Of a stretch of DNA of 64,000 bases, positions 24,248 through 34,676 are shown piece after piece (position 1 is the stretch's first letter; every line of letters starts with the position of its first letter). The stretch is from assembly GCA_028386065.3 (NCBI GenBank), contig JAKUCV010004254.1, positions 214,971-278,970 of the forward strand, given 5' to 3'. This DNA comes from Turnera subulata (taxonomy: Eukaryota; Streptophyta; Magnoliopsida; Malpighiales; Passifloraceae). The notes beneath the pieces are model-generated. The model was not told the origin of the DNA, did not search any database, and was given only the letters and a program-made list of their open reading frames with translations. The position numbers and the translations under genes are program-made.

Positions 24248-25777
24248 TGTTAGTATAATATGCCCAAAAGCCAATCATGGATGATTATTTGTAGTCATGT
24301 ATACGCCTTAAGGTTATTCCAATAAGTATCGTTTATGAGATAAACGCTTGCACATACTTATAACCCTAGAATATCTCATATTCTTAAATGTCCCTAGTCG
24401 ATTATTATTACGGATGGGTTGTAATAATAAATTAAGACTAGCGTATGTTGTGAATTTATATGTGATATGAATTCTACATACGGGTACAAGTTAGAGAACT
24501 TGTGGACCGGACCGACCCACATAAGAACACTACATGGAACGTTATATGTATGTCATTAGTGTTTCTTATAGATGTGTTGTCCTTTGACCTGAGATCGTCA
24601 AGGTATCCAACATATGAATCATATGCTTTGATATTATTCCTAGTCACCCGTAACTGGGTGGACATAAGGGTAATTATTGGGTATATGACTAGTATGTAGA
24701 GGGTTTTGATTGATCAAGACGGGATTCGTTCGACCCATATAACGGGTATATTATCATATGGTTTCTTGATAGAGTTGAACTGTGAAATGCATGGCCATGC
24801 TCGGATTAGGTGATATGTTGATATCACGGGTATCCGTTTTATACAGTTAACTCGGGGATCAAGAAACATAGATTAGACATATATGAGATTGGCATATTCC
24901 ATGTCTCATGTTTGATCTTGATAATGGGACGAAAGGACGATGACATATTCCGAGGCATAGAGAATCAGTAATGATCTTGTCGTTCGGGTAGCAATGATGT
25001 GTTGCTAGACGCCGCTCTTTGTTTATGATTGTAAAATGAGTTTTACAATCATTGCCGGACGTTACAAGTGCCTACAGGGTCACACACATAGAACCGTTGA
25101 TTCGAGCAGGTGGTCGAACCGTGGTTGGACCATGGTTGGACCGGGTGTGGTTGGACCGTGGTTGGACCGTGGTTGGACCATGGTTGAACCAGGGTCGTTT
25201 TGGCACATTAATTACCAGAATTATTGGGTCAAACTTAGTGCTTTGTGAGTGTTTTATGTCTGGTTGTGTTTTAGTGGAAGCATAATAATGAAAGTCATTA
25301 TCATGGGGCCAAAGTGTTGGCCATTAACACTAATCAATCATGCTTATTGAGTGGGGTTTTTGTGTGGCTAATTGATCAGATCATTAGCTCATTCTCTGCC
25401 CTTCTCCACGTTTTTGAGACACCCAAAACACTCTCTGAAGCTTCTCTTCTTTGTGTGAAAGAAGGAAGTACAAACACACCCATATACACAAGCTCCCATT
25501 CTAGTTGCTAGCACACCAAGTGGGAGTGCCCGTTCTTGGATGCGTGTGACGTTTCCGGGACGATCAAGGTTCGTGTGGATACCGTAGAGGAGGGGACGTT
25601 TACATCCTGCTCTTGCTGGTTCTATACTTATAATTAGGTGAAAGATCCTAATCTCCAAGTAAGTAAAAATTGTTATTCGGTTTTGTAGCCTCACATGTGG
25701 TTCTAGGGTAGTTTCCTATCTTTCCGCTGCTTGATGAGCCTTTGTATGAGTGTCATATAGCTCTTAGGAAACTTACA
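24248..25777 (+). repeat. 5' LTR of left Copia-type element
   Basis: It begins TGTTAGTATAATATGCCC and ends CTTACA, followed one base later by a primer-binding site. Within it, at about 25110-25195, there are six copies of an 11-bp repeat (GGTTGGACCGT and variants). Its last 198 bp recur at 27322-27519 with one difference. It is homologous over its 5' part to the minus-strand LTR at 30088-31598, but clearly diverged from it. Confidence 0.88.
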
Positions 25778-25778
25778 G

Positions 25779-25791
25779 TGGTAGCGGAGCC
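25779..25791 (+). promoter_or_regulatory. Primer-binding site, left Copia-type element
   Basis: TGGTAGCGGAGCC lies one base after the LTR end. It resembles the plant consensus TGGTATCAGAGC complementary to initiator tRNA-Met. The same variant is used by the right element and by the Copia array at 44169-59445. Confidence 0.82.
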
Positions 25792-27320
25792 TTCTTGTGA
25801 AGCTCTGAACCGGGTATATGTGCATATGGTGATATGTTCATGCATGTACAAATGATATGTTATGTGAGATGTAGCATGATCATTGTATGTTGATTTCAAT
25901 TGTATATGTGATATATGTGTTTGATGTTGAGTGTTTTGACAAAAGAGTTTTGAAAAACCGAGTAGTTGATTGATATGAGATGTCAATCAAGAGTTTATGG
26001 CAGTAGGTCGAAGGGTTCGACTAAGAAAAACCGAGTGTCGGTTTGTGTTTCGAGCAATTGTTGTTCATGAACATTTGGGCCAAAACATCGATGTTTGTGT
26101 GACCAACATCGATGTTGGCATGATGATTGGCCTCGGCCGAATCACTAAAACATCGATGTTGTAGGACAAACATCGATGTTCTCATGCAACTTCTCAACAA
26201 CATCGATGTTTAAAAGTTAAACATCGATGTTATTTGAGCTCGGCCAATTTGGTTGAAATTCCAGAATTCAAACAACATCGATGTTTATATTTAAACATCG
26301 ATGTTTTTGGGTTCAGAAAATTACAACATCGATGTTATATTCCAACATCGATGTTATAATGCTACTGCCAAGATTTTGAACTTTCAAGTACTCAAAACAT
26401 CGATGTTTCAACGGCCAACATCGATGTTTTTTGAGCTACTGCCAAATGGTTTGGAGTTCAAGTACTCAAACATCGATGTTTAAGTGTCAACATCGATGTT
26501 TTATGCATTCGGAAACCTCCAACATCGATGTTTGATAGTCAATATTGATGTTTTGAGGGTTCGGCAACCTCCAACATCGATGTTTTCTTGAAAACATCGA
26601 TGTTTTGTGGATTCGCAAACTCCAAACATCGATGTTGAAGGGTTCAACATCGATGTTGTGGACTGCAGCAACTTCAACAGCAAATTTGGGGCATAAGGAG
26701 GCCGAACTGGTGTCTGGCCTGAACAGCAAAGTTGTAGCTCTATTTCTTAGCTTTCCAAGGACACCAAGTTTACACAAATCCGAGCTCTACAGCTCTAGAT
26801 ATGGCCGAAATACTAAGTGCTGCCAAGTTGTTGGGAGAATCAGATTCTCAAAACATCGGAGTTTAAGTTAGACATCGATATTCACATGTATTTAGTTTTC
26901 AAACTTACATGGCATCAATGTATGATTTATCAAGAACAAGCATGTGATGTGTTGGAATTATATGTTGATGAAAAATATTAAGTTCTTAGTTGCCTTCCAT
27001 GATAAGCACTCATCAAGCTTAAGATCAACAATTAGTAGTTTCTGCCAAAGTAGGGTGCCATTGTTTATCTTAAGAAGGTGCGAGTGGATAATTGTAATAT
27101 CTCGATTGCTTATTGTGGGTGTGGACTTAACTAGGTTATCTTAATAGGATTAAGGACCTAGAGGCAAGGGTTGAGCAATGTCTATAAGATAGACTTGAAC
27201 AAGGTGTTGTTCACTCAACTATCCAAGAGTTACATAGAGATGTAATTGACAAAGAGTTGTCTACCTAAATAGCTATGATATAAGTTTATCAGCCAAAGCT
27301 GACTTATGTTGTAGTGAAAT
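25792..27320 (+). mobile_element. Leader of left Copia-type element, gag-pol missing
   Basis: This stretch corresponds to the segment between primer-binding site and gag. It contains the palindrome array (26084-26657) and, after about 26940, sequence matching the inverted counterpart at 28645-29000 of the right element. It stops at the N at 27321, just where the right element continues towards gag. No gag or pol is present, so the element cannot be autonomous as assembled. Confidence 0.8.
26084..26657 (+). repeat. Array of paired AACATCGATGTT palindromes, left element (10 pairs)
   Basis: Twenty copies of the self-complementary 12-mer AACATCGATGTT (one degenerate) are arranged as ten pairs. 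Within a pair the spacer is 7-9 nt, so centres are 19-21 bp apart. Pairs are separated by about 20-50 nt of variable linker. Because each copy is its own reverse complement, each pair can fold into a 12-bp stem with a loop of about 8 nt. An additional degenerate pair lies at about 26851-26881. The linkers share phrases such as TTCGGCAACCTCC, so the array grew by tandem duplication, yet the palindromes are better preserved than the linkers. Confidence 0.95.
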
Positions 27321-27321
27321 N
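27321..27321. other. Single ambiguous base (N) at a structural junction
   Basis: N is the only ambiguous base in the window. It falls exactly between retrotransposon leader sequence (to 27320) and the last 198 bp of an LTR (from 27322), so it probably marks a collapsed gap or contig join rather than a miscalled base. Confidence 0.9.
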
Positions 27322-27519
27322 TACCGTAGAGGAGGGGACGTTTACATCCTGCTCTTGCTGGTTCTATACTTATAATTAGGTGAAAGATCCTAATCTCCAA
27401 GTAAGTAAAAATTGTTATTCGGTTTTGTAGCCTCACATGTGGTTCTAGGGTAGTTTCCTATCTTTCCGCTGCTTTATGAGCCTTTGTATGAGTGTCATAT
27501 AGCTCTTAGGAAACTTACA
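27322..27519 (+). repeat. 3'-terminal fragment of an LTR (left element family)
   Basis: The sequence is identical to 25580-25777 apart from one base (GCTTTATG against GCTTGATG) and ends at the same CTTACA terminus. It is best read as the end of the left element's 3' LTR. The next five bases (AGGAC) do not match the five before the 5' LTR (GAGGA), so there is no intact target-site duplication. Confidence 0.88.
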
Positions 27520-27524
27520 AGGAC

Positions 27525-28509
27525 CACTTCACCCTTTGTTAATCTTCTACTCTTTCTCAGATCCTGCACATTTACACAAATGTGAGAACCACAGCCGGTA
27601 TCTAATACCCATGATGCAGAGATAGAAATATTAGCTTCTATAACAAGAATACCTGAAGTGGAAGTCTTACTTCCTTCTGTTTCTTCACCTCCTCTAGGTA
27701 AATAAGGCAGTTATGCTTCCAATGGCCGGGTTTCTTGCAATGGAAACATTGTCCTTTCTTTGCAATACCACCTTTGGGTTTCAGCACATGTGAACAAAAA
27801 GATGCGCATGATCCAAACTTTTTGGTCGATTTCTTCTTCTTGTTAAACTTGGCTTTTCCCTTTCCTTTGCCTTTTCCAACCATCAAAATGTTGTTGGATT
27901 TATTTGCCTTCATCTGTTGCTCAACTGTTCCCAACATGTTAAGCAGCTCAGACAAGGATTTGTCAAGATGATTCATATTGAAATTCATGACAAATTGGCC
28001 ATAACTATCCGGCAACGATTGCAGGACAAGATCAACGGCAAACTCTCTTTGCAAAGGAAAACCCAGGCCTTCAAGGCTCTCAATGTATCCAATCATCTTG
28101 AGCACATGAGGTCTGACAGGTGATGACTCAGCCATCTTGCATTGGAATAATGCCTTTGAGGTCTCATACCTCTCATGCCTAGCTTGCTCTTCAAAGAGCA
28201 TTTTCAGGTGTTCGATCATATCGAAAGCACCAAGTTCTCATGTTGCTTCTAAAGCTCAGAGTCCATGTTAACAAGCATAAGGCAAGCGACATCCAATGCC
28301 TCATCAACATGCTTCTTGTAAGCATCGCTTTCCGCCCTAGGAGCATTAGGTGCCGGTTCATCAGGAACAGGCCCTTCAAGGACATACAATTTCTTTTCTT
28401 GCTTGAGGACTATCCTCAAATTGCGGTGCCACTTAAGGAAATTATCCCCATTCAGTTTTTCCTTCTCAAGGACTGATCGCAGTGACATAGTACTTGTGTT
28501 TTGTGCCAT
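27525..28509 (-). pseudogene. Copia gag and start of protease (right element), broken
   Basis: Reading leftwards from ATG at 28509: MAQNTSTMSLRSVLEKEKL opens a Copia gag (nucleocapsid precursor). The frame is lost near 28250-28220 through a CAG-to-TAG change and a 1-nt deletion. It resumes as MIEHLKMLFEEQARHERYET, a Lys/Gly-rich stretch (GKGKGKGKAKFNKKKK), and the zinc knuckle CFHCKKPGHWKHNC. A further 1-nt shift leads into the protease start ASWVLDTGCGSHICVN with its DTG-type active site, which stops at 27525 where LTR sequence begins. Integrase, RT and RNase H are missing. Three or more disruptions make this non-functional. Confidence 0.85.
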
Positions 28510-30073
28510 GATAATTCTACAATGATCAATTCACACAAATTAGAGTCATGTATACAATCATTTAACAAGGAATTTTATTAAATGATACTCCCACTATATA
28601 TAAATCAAGATGATAATAAGTGGGGCCAAGATCCATATTTCACTACAAGATAAGTTAGCTTTGGCTAATCGCTTACATCATAGCTATATGGGTAGACAAC
28701 TCTTTGTCAATTACATCTCATGTAACTCTTGGATAGTTGAGTGAACAACTCTTGTTCTTGTCTATCTCATAGACTTATCTCAACTCTTTGCCTCTAAGTC
28801 CCCAATCCTATTGAGATGACTTAGTTAAGTTCAACCCACAACAAGCAATTTGGATATTACAATTATCCCATCGCACCTTGCTAGGATAAACATTGGCACT
28901 TTGCTTTGGCAAACCTACCAAGTATTGATCTAAGCATAGATGAGTGCTCATCAATGGAAGGCAACACATGAGGAACTTAATATTTACATCAACAATTGTT
29001 TCCATACATAACAATTATGTCATTGGATCTGATCCACAAATTATATATCGCATATACAATAAGCATGCATCATTTATAATCAATACAAAGCTATGTGACA
29101 TGATTATAAAGGATAAACATGTTAATCAAGCAATCAACGTATTATTCATATATTACTAAGACTATAAGAACATGTCATCCAGCATGCAAAATTTTGTAGG
29201 TGAGCTCATACACGAAATTCGGCAGAAACAACTAAAATTCATAATGGACAGCAGAATTTTGTAGGTGAGTTGATATACAAAATTTGGCAGAAAGCACAGA
29301 ACATTGATGTTTAACCTTAGAACATCGATGTTTGAGAATTCTGGAACTTCATAAGTTGACAGAATTTCAGGACATCGATGTTTGATGAGAAACATCGATG
29401 TTTGAAGTTGGCAGAACCCAGAACATCGATGTTTAAAACTGAACATCGATGTTTGAGCACTCTGGAACTTCAAACAAGTTGGCAGTACCTCAGAACATCG
29501 ATGTTTACACATAAACATCGATGTTTGATGTTGGCAGAACCTCAGAACATGGATGTTTAGAACTAAACATCGATGTTTGATGTTGGCAGAACCTCAAAAC
29601 ATCGATGTTTACACCTAAACATCGATGTTTGAGTAGTCTGCCACTCCAAATTAATTGGCAGAGTCTCAGAACATCGATGTTTACACTTTAAACATCGATG
29701 TTTTGATCCTTCGGCCAAAGAGAACATCGATTTTTACACCTAAACATCGATGTTTTGACCTTGTTATCCTAGAACGACAATCGTTCTTTATGAAAAATGA
29801 CAATCAATTTATCCTTGTCGAACTCATTCGACTTTCTGCCAAAAACACCATGATTGATATCATATACCATTCAAGTACTTAGTGTCAAACACCTTTGAGC
29901 CGACTTCAACATATCACATAAATGAGAATCATAATGATCTAGTTTAAACATACAATCATTAGAAGCATAATAAACTTAGATCAAGTTTTGTCACTTATAC
30001 AAACATGATCAAGCACATCACATATAGCATATCAATAATATAAGCAATTTATTCGGTTTAGTGTTTCACAAGA
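28510..30073 (-). other. Leader region of right element
   Basis: It contains no coding region. It holds the palindrome array (29300-29754), and 28645-29000 is the diverged inverse counterpart of 26990-27320. This is the untranslated zone between primer-binding site and gag. Confidence 0.75.
29300..29754 (-). repeat. Array of paired AACATCGATGTT palindromes, right element (8 pairs)
   Basis: Sixteen copies in eight pairs with 8-9 nt spacers, in the same leader position as the left array. Most copies are perfect; four are variants (AACATTGATGTT, GACATCGATGTT, AACATGGATGTT, AACATCGATTTT). The linkers here (GTTGGCAGAACCTCA type) differ from those of the left array, whereas the 12-mer is the same. 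Confidence 0.95.
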
Positions 30074-30086
30074 GGCTCCGCTACCA
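30074..30086 (-). promoter_or_regulatory. Primer-binding site, right Copia-type element
   Basis: The reverse complement reads TGGTAGCGGAGCC, one base from the end of the minus-strand LTR, the same arrangement as at 25779-25791. Confidence 0.82.
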
Positions 30087-30087
30087 C

Positions 30088-31598
30088 TGTAAGTAACTGG
30101 GTATGCAAACATAGGAAACAAATGCGCAGCGGATAGACTCGGAACTAATGGAGGATCCATGTGAAACGGGGTAAACCGAATAATAAAATTTCGTACCTGG
30201 ATTTGGTTGAGTTCTTTCACTCAACTATAGTAACGAATCAGCAAGAACCAGACAACAATCCGATTCCTCTATGGTATACACACGAACCGTTGATGACTGC
30301 CAGCAACCGCCTCACGATCACTAACCCGAGCACTCCCGAACCGCAGTGCTAGCTGCAGAATTTTCGAGAGCTAGAGACTGGAAAGTGTTTGATGTGTTTT
30401 TCTCAAGTGTAAGAGTGTGTTAACCCTTGCTTGGTATGAAAATTTGATCAAACCTTCACCCTATTTATACACACTTGAAATGCATAGTTTATTAAGTCAT
30501 TGGCCAACATAATCATGTCTTATCCTTCATGATTATGTTTCCACTATGACTTAATGCTCCACTAAGCATTAATTATATATATCATCATATATAGGATTAC
30601 ACATGATATGGCACTAATTCTGGTTCAATAATTCTGATAATTAGTGAACCAAATCAGCCAAAAACGACCCGGTCCATCCATGGTCTAACCACTAGCTCAA
30701 TATCATGGTCGAACCATAGTCCAACCATGGTCTAACCACTAGCTCGAATCAACAGTTCTAAGTGTGTGACCCTGTAGGCACTTGTGACGTTTGGCAATAA
30801 TTGTAAACTCTCATTTACAATTATAAACAATGAGCGGTGTCTAGCAACACATCATTGCTACCCAAACGACAAGATCAGTACTGATTCATTATGCCTCGGA
30901 AGATGTCATTATCCTTTCGTCCCATCATCAAGATCATACACGAGACATGGAATATGCCATTCTCATATATGTCTAATCTAAGGTTTCTTGATCTCCGAGT
31001 TAACTGCGTAAAACAGATAGAAATGATATCCCCATATCACTTAATCCGAGCATGGCCATGCATTTACAGTTCAACTCTATCAAGGGGCCCAACTGATAAT
31101 ATTCCCGTTATACGGGTTGGACTAATTCCATTTTGATCATACAAAACCCACTACACATTATATCATATACCCAATGATTACTCTTAGGTCTACTCAGTTA
31201 CGAATAACCAAGAGTAATATCAAAGTATATGACTCACGTGTTGGGAACCTTGATGATCTCAGGTCTAAGGATAGTACATATAAGAATCACTAATGACAAC
31301 ATGAGTCCATGCGGTGTTCTTATGTCGGGTCAGTCCAGTCCACAAGTTCTCTAACTTGTACCCGTATATAGAACTCATATCTCATATAGTTCTCAACTTA
31401 CGCTAGTCTTAATTTATTATTACAAGCCATCCATAATAATAACCGACTAAGGACATTTCAAGAATATAAAATATCCTTAGGTTATAAATATGTGCAAGCG
31501 TTTATCTCATATAAATATATTTACTGGAATAAAACTTTAATCAAATATACATGACTTAAAATATGATCAATGATTGGCTTTTGGGCATTACACTAACA
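30088..31598 (-). repeat. 5' LTR of right Copia-type element
   Basis: On the minus strand it begins TGTTAGTGTAATGCCC and ends CTTACA before the primer-binding site; about 1.5 kb. It aligns with the left LTR through most of its length with many substitutions. The terminal 200 bp differ substantially, so this is a separate, older or different-subfamily insertion. Confidence 0.87.
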
Positions 31599-32500
31599 AA
31601 TTCTTCTAGATACTTTACAATTTCTTGCAATCAAATAGTTCAATCCTCGGGATTCAAGTTTAGAATTTCTGCATTGGGATACTCCAATCCGCTCACAAAG
31701 CATTGGGTTGATATCCCACCTTTCCCAATGCAATACGAGCTAGGGTCGTGAGGAAGTGACGGTAGGTTCTTGTTTTTTTTGATGACAAAAATTGAAGAAT
31801 GGTGTGCGTTCATGTTAGGGAGAAAAAACTACATTAATTTGTTGGCCTATTAATATTCTCCTCGGAAACAAAAAGGAAAATGGAGGGAGGTGGTGGTATT
31901 TCATCTTTTATTCTGCTATTGCATTTTCCTTTCTTTTGGGTTGCAATATCATTCTCCAGGGTACAATTGCAAAGCCTTATTTATATCTGAACACGACAGA
32001 AAGAGGACCTCTGAATCCTTGATGATTTTCTGCCTGCACAGTGCTGGAATTTTTAAAGAAGGAGAAGGAATAGAGAGGCAAATTAACTGCATGTCAAGGA
32101 TAGATGTAATTAATGAGCGTAACCTTTTCCCATATATGCTCCTGAAGCTAGATTTTTCAATGGTTGGTTTCTTAGAGGACAACATGGAACCTGATAACTA
32201 TCCCCAAGGCAGATAAATCTTCTAGATACTGTGTGATTCTTAATTTACTGTTTAAAACTGCGTATTGAAGCAAAATTGCAGGATGATGAAGCTACCCCCA
32301 AATTCTTGAATTGATCTTGATGGCCTAGCTGCCCAAATTTTTGGGAATAGTCGTACACTTTCAAATCGTCCTCACTGTCACCGCCCACTTTTATCCCATA
32401 TCCATCAAAGACTTTTTTTTTTTTTTTATATAAACGATTTTACTATACATTATGAAGAATATTTACAAGATGTAAAGCATATAAAAACCAGAGGTACAAT
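31599..32500. other. Gene-free stretch between Copia element and F-box cluster
   Basis: Open frames up to about 108 codons exist (31890-32216) but lack a normal ATG start or recognisable domain. T-rich at 32410-32430. I make no call here. Confidence 0.4.
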
Positions 32501-32868
32501 GCGGCTACAGTGCTATTGGGATCTTTGATCTGGAAGATGGTCTGGTCAAGAGCTGGTGTGAATATTAAGGCTGTAAATTGCAAACGAAAAGGAAGGCATT
32601 CCATTATTGGGTTAGGAGAGGTACGTATCCATTGAACAACTAAATTTGGCTTCTTAATTCCGCTAGTTTTCTTTCTGTGTTTCATGTAGAGTTCATACCA
32701 AATCATTTTATATTAATGTATTTTATCTTTCACTGATTCAGTTTTTGGGTTCTTGCGGAGATCAAATGAAAACATTTTGGCATGTTATTCTCTCAATCTG
32801 CATTGAGGCATAATCATTGATGCAGGTCAGCGACAATGTTTGCAACCGTTGTTCTACCCAGACATTGT
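32501..32868 (+). pseudogene. 3' fragment of an F-box/DUF295 gene
   Basis: It matches the last coding part and downstream sequence of the gene at 33462 (34480-34865). Shared features are TTTGATCTGGAAGATGG and AAGAGCTGGTGTGAATATTA, the GAGAGGTACGTAT end, and the downstream ATTCAGTTTTTGGGTTC and GAGGCATAATCATTGATGCAG. A deletion removes part of the coding segment. No F-box or upstream half is present, so this is a relic of local duplication. Confidence 0.82.
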
Positions 32869-33120
32869 GGGTTCGATTCATGACTGCAGTTTGCAATCTT
32901 TTGATGGTTACTGTCCAAACTACTACTAATACATAACAAAAATGAAAACTATTTTGATATATATTCTGCGGTTCACTGGTTTTGCATGCTTCTGTAATCT
33001 TCCTGCAAGAAATATTACTCGAGACCAGAACTAGTATAGTATTATATTTTGAGATGGCTTTTCAACAATATACTTTGATTTATTTATAAGGCTAATCGAC
33101 CTTGAATTCAAAACGAGAAA

Positions 33121-33425
33121 TTGTCATGATGCTACGCTTTCGGGGTCTTATACCATTCAAAAGAGAATGAGGTCTTGCGGCTCTTTAAATGCAGTAGTTG
33201 GCAGCTAACAAAACGAGGATCAAGAAGTCCAGGATTCTCATAGTAAATGCAGTTGCCAATATTGAATCCTTGGCCACAAGCGAAAACTAAACATATCGAT
33301 AAAGGCCAATAACCTAAATTAGGAAATCTCAAAGTACATACCTTTCTTGATTTTTGGAGAATATAAATTCCGCGCAAAATATGTTCGGGTCAATCGTAGT
33401 GCTTTCTCTACACATAAACCCCACG
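33121..33425 (+). promoter_or_regulatory. Upstream region of the intact F-box gene, duplicated at 38041-38310
   Basis: Sequence from TTGTCATGATGCT through GGCAGCTAACAAAA to TTTTGGAGAATATAAATTCC recurs at 38041-38310. GAATATAAAT (about 33357-33366) is a candidate TATA region about 100 bp before the ATG. The similarity shows that the promoter was duplicated with the gene. Confidence 0.6.
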
Positions 33426-33461
33426 AAAGAATCCCTAGCCAGAAAGTAGCTAGAGACCTCC

Positions 33462-34676
33462 ATGGCTCCTCGTCGTCCTCAAACCTCACCGCAATACAGC
33501 CGGTGGTCCGATCTTCCAAGGGAGCTCTTGGAGAAGATCGGGAGTTGCCTCCAAAACAGCTACATCGACATCCTTCGGTTCCGGGCCGTTTGCAGCTCTT
33601 GGCGGCGATATTCATCCACTCCTCTCCCTCCCAAGATCCGATCCCTCACCCTCCCTCCCGTTGTCTACAGAAACAAGTCTTACCAATATGTACTCAAAGA
33701 GTTGGCTGTTTATACCGCTCAACCTGCTCATCTTTCCAACACCACGCCGTTGCTTTTGAAACAATCCCTGGATTCGACTGATGATGCGGTGATGATCCTC
33801 AAACCATTGAACTCTCCACTACTAGAAGATAAGAAACATAGAGGATTGGTCTTTGACTTGCGGGACTTTAAAGTAAACGAGATGTGGTTTGATCATTGCC
33901 TTCTACCTTGTGGTCATGATGGCTATACAATTGTTAGTCCACGTAAAGTTGCTGTTAGTTCAAGGCTTTGTAATAGTGGTCACAATGAAGGGTTTACGGT
34001 GATGGCCGTGGTACCAAGTTATTCTTCTTCATTGGCTGTGTGGAAAATGGGAGAAGAAGGTTGGACTATTGTCCATGAGCAGCCCTTCGCTTTTCATAGT
34101 CTTTGGTACTTCAATGACAAATTTTATACTATGGATTTGACAAGAAATATTGCAGTGATCGACTGCAGCAAGAAGATTGTAACGATAACACAAGTTGCTC
34201 AGGCAGAGGGCAACATGTATAGTATGTATCAGATTTTAGTGGAATCTTTGGGGAATATATTTCTGGTGCAAAGAGTTTCGGAGAAACAGGATCGTACTTT
34301 AAGATTTGAAGTTGTGAAGTTGGATGAAAAGGAGGGCAAATGGGTTTTGCCATCTCGGGATGAACTGAAGGGTCACCTGCTTTTTGCAGGATATCATTGT
34401 TCATTTTCGCTTATGGCTAATGATTTTCCAGAGTATAAGACCAACTGCATTTATTTTGCTGATTTTTCTATCCATTCTCGCTCTTGTCATCGTTGCGGCT
34501 CGTACAGAGCTATTACTATCTTTGATCTGGATGATGGTAAGATCAAGAGCTGGTGTGAATATTACGGATGTAAATTGCAACCGCCTACTTGGCTCCCAAA
34601 AATGCTGCCGCGTCAGAGGAAGAGGAAGAAATTCCATTATTGGTTTAGAAGAGGTACGTATTCGTTGAACAACTAA
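33462..34676 (+). CDS. F-box protein with DUF295 (SKIP23-like)
   Basis: A predicted SCF ubiquitin-ligase substrate receptor of 404 aa, in one uninterrupted frame. An N-terminal F-box (SRWSDLPRELLEKIGSCL, then DILRFRAVCSSWRRY, residues about 14-50) would bind SKP1. It is followed by a DUF295 beta-propeller-like region (about 75-375) with typical phrases: KELAVYTAQPA, FKVNEMWFDHC, AVWKMGEEGWTIVHEQ, YFNDKFYTMDL, VESLGNIFLVQ, FPEYKTNCIYFAD, AITIFDLDDGKIKSW. A possible donor (AGAG|GTACGT near 34653) and acceptor (GATGCAG near 34858) allow an alternative last exon, so the C-terminus is uncertain. It is the only intact member of a five- or six-member decayed local cluster. The substrate is unknown. 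Confidence 0.9.
   Translation: MAPRRPQTSPQYSRWSDLPRELLEKIGSCLQNSYIDILRFRAVCSSWRRYSSTPLPPKIRSLTLPPVVYRNKSYQYVLKELAVYTAQPAHLSNTTPLLLKQSLDSTDDAVMILKPLNSPLLEDKKHRGLVFDLRDFKVNEMWFDHCLLPCGHDGYTIVSPRKVAVSSRLCNSGHNEGFTVMAVVPSYSSSLAVWKMGEEGWTIVHEQPFAFHSLWYFNDKFYTMDLTRNIAVIDCSKKIVTITQVAQAEGNMYSMYQILVESLGNIFLVQRVSEKQDRTLRFEVVKLDEKEGKWVLPSRDELKGHLLFAGYHCSFSLMANDFPEYKTNCIYFADFSIHSRSCHRCGSYRAITIFDLDDGKIKSWCEYYGCKLQPPTWLPKMLPRQRKRKKFHYWFRRGTYSLNN

Larger units (their letters stand above)
27525..31598 (-). mobile_element. Right Copia-type element, minus strand, truncated in protease
   Basis: Order from right to left: 5' LTR (31598-30088), primer-binding site, leader with palindrome array, gag, start of protease. 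It is cut at 27525 by LTR sequence of the opposite orientation. The five bases beyond its LTR end (AATTC at 31599-31603) do not match the other flank. Confidence 0.85.

Noticed and set aside
24004..24274. Short overlapping frames on both strands next to the left LTR
   Set aside because: GC-richer sequence opens several frames, but none resembles a protein. It may be captured leader DNA in a foldback element, but coding is unsupported.
26084..26657. CRISPR-like array (short palindromic repeats with spacers)
   Set aside because: Repeats are 12 bp in unequal pairs, linkers are related to each other, and the array sits in the leader of a plant LTR retrotransposon. There are no cas genes and the genome is eukaryotic.
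24248..31598. One large DNA transposon with 1.5-kb terminal inverted repeats
   Set aside because: Each arm ends in TG..CA borders followed by a primer-binding site, the arms differ in their inner 200 bp, and the right part carries gag and protease. Two LTR elements in opposite orientation explain this better. The outer flanks do not match either.
31890..32216. Possible 108-codon gene
   Set aside because: It lacks an ATG at the open-frame start, has no recognised motif, and lies in AT-rich sequence.
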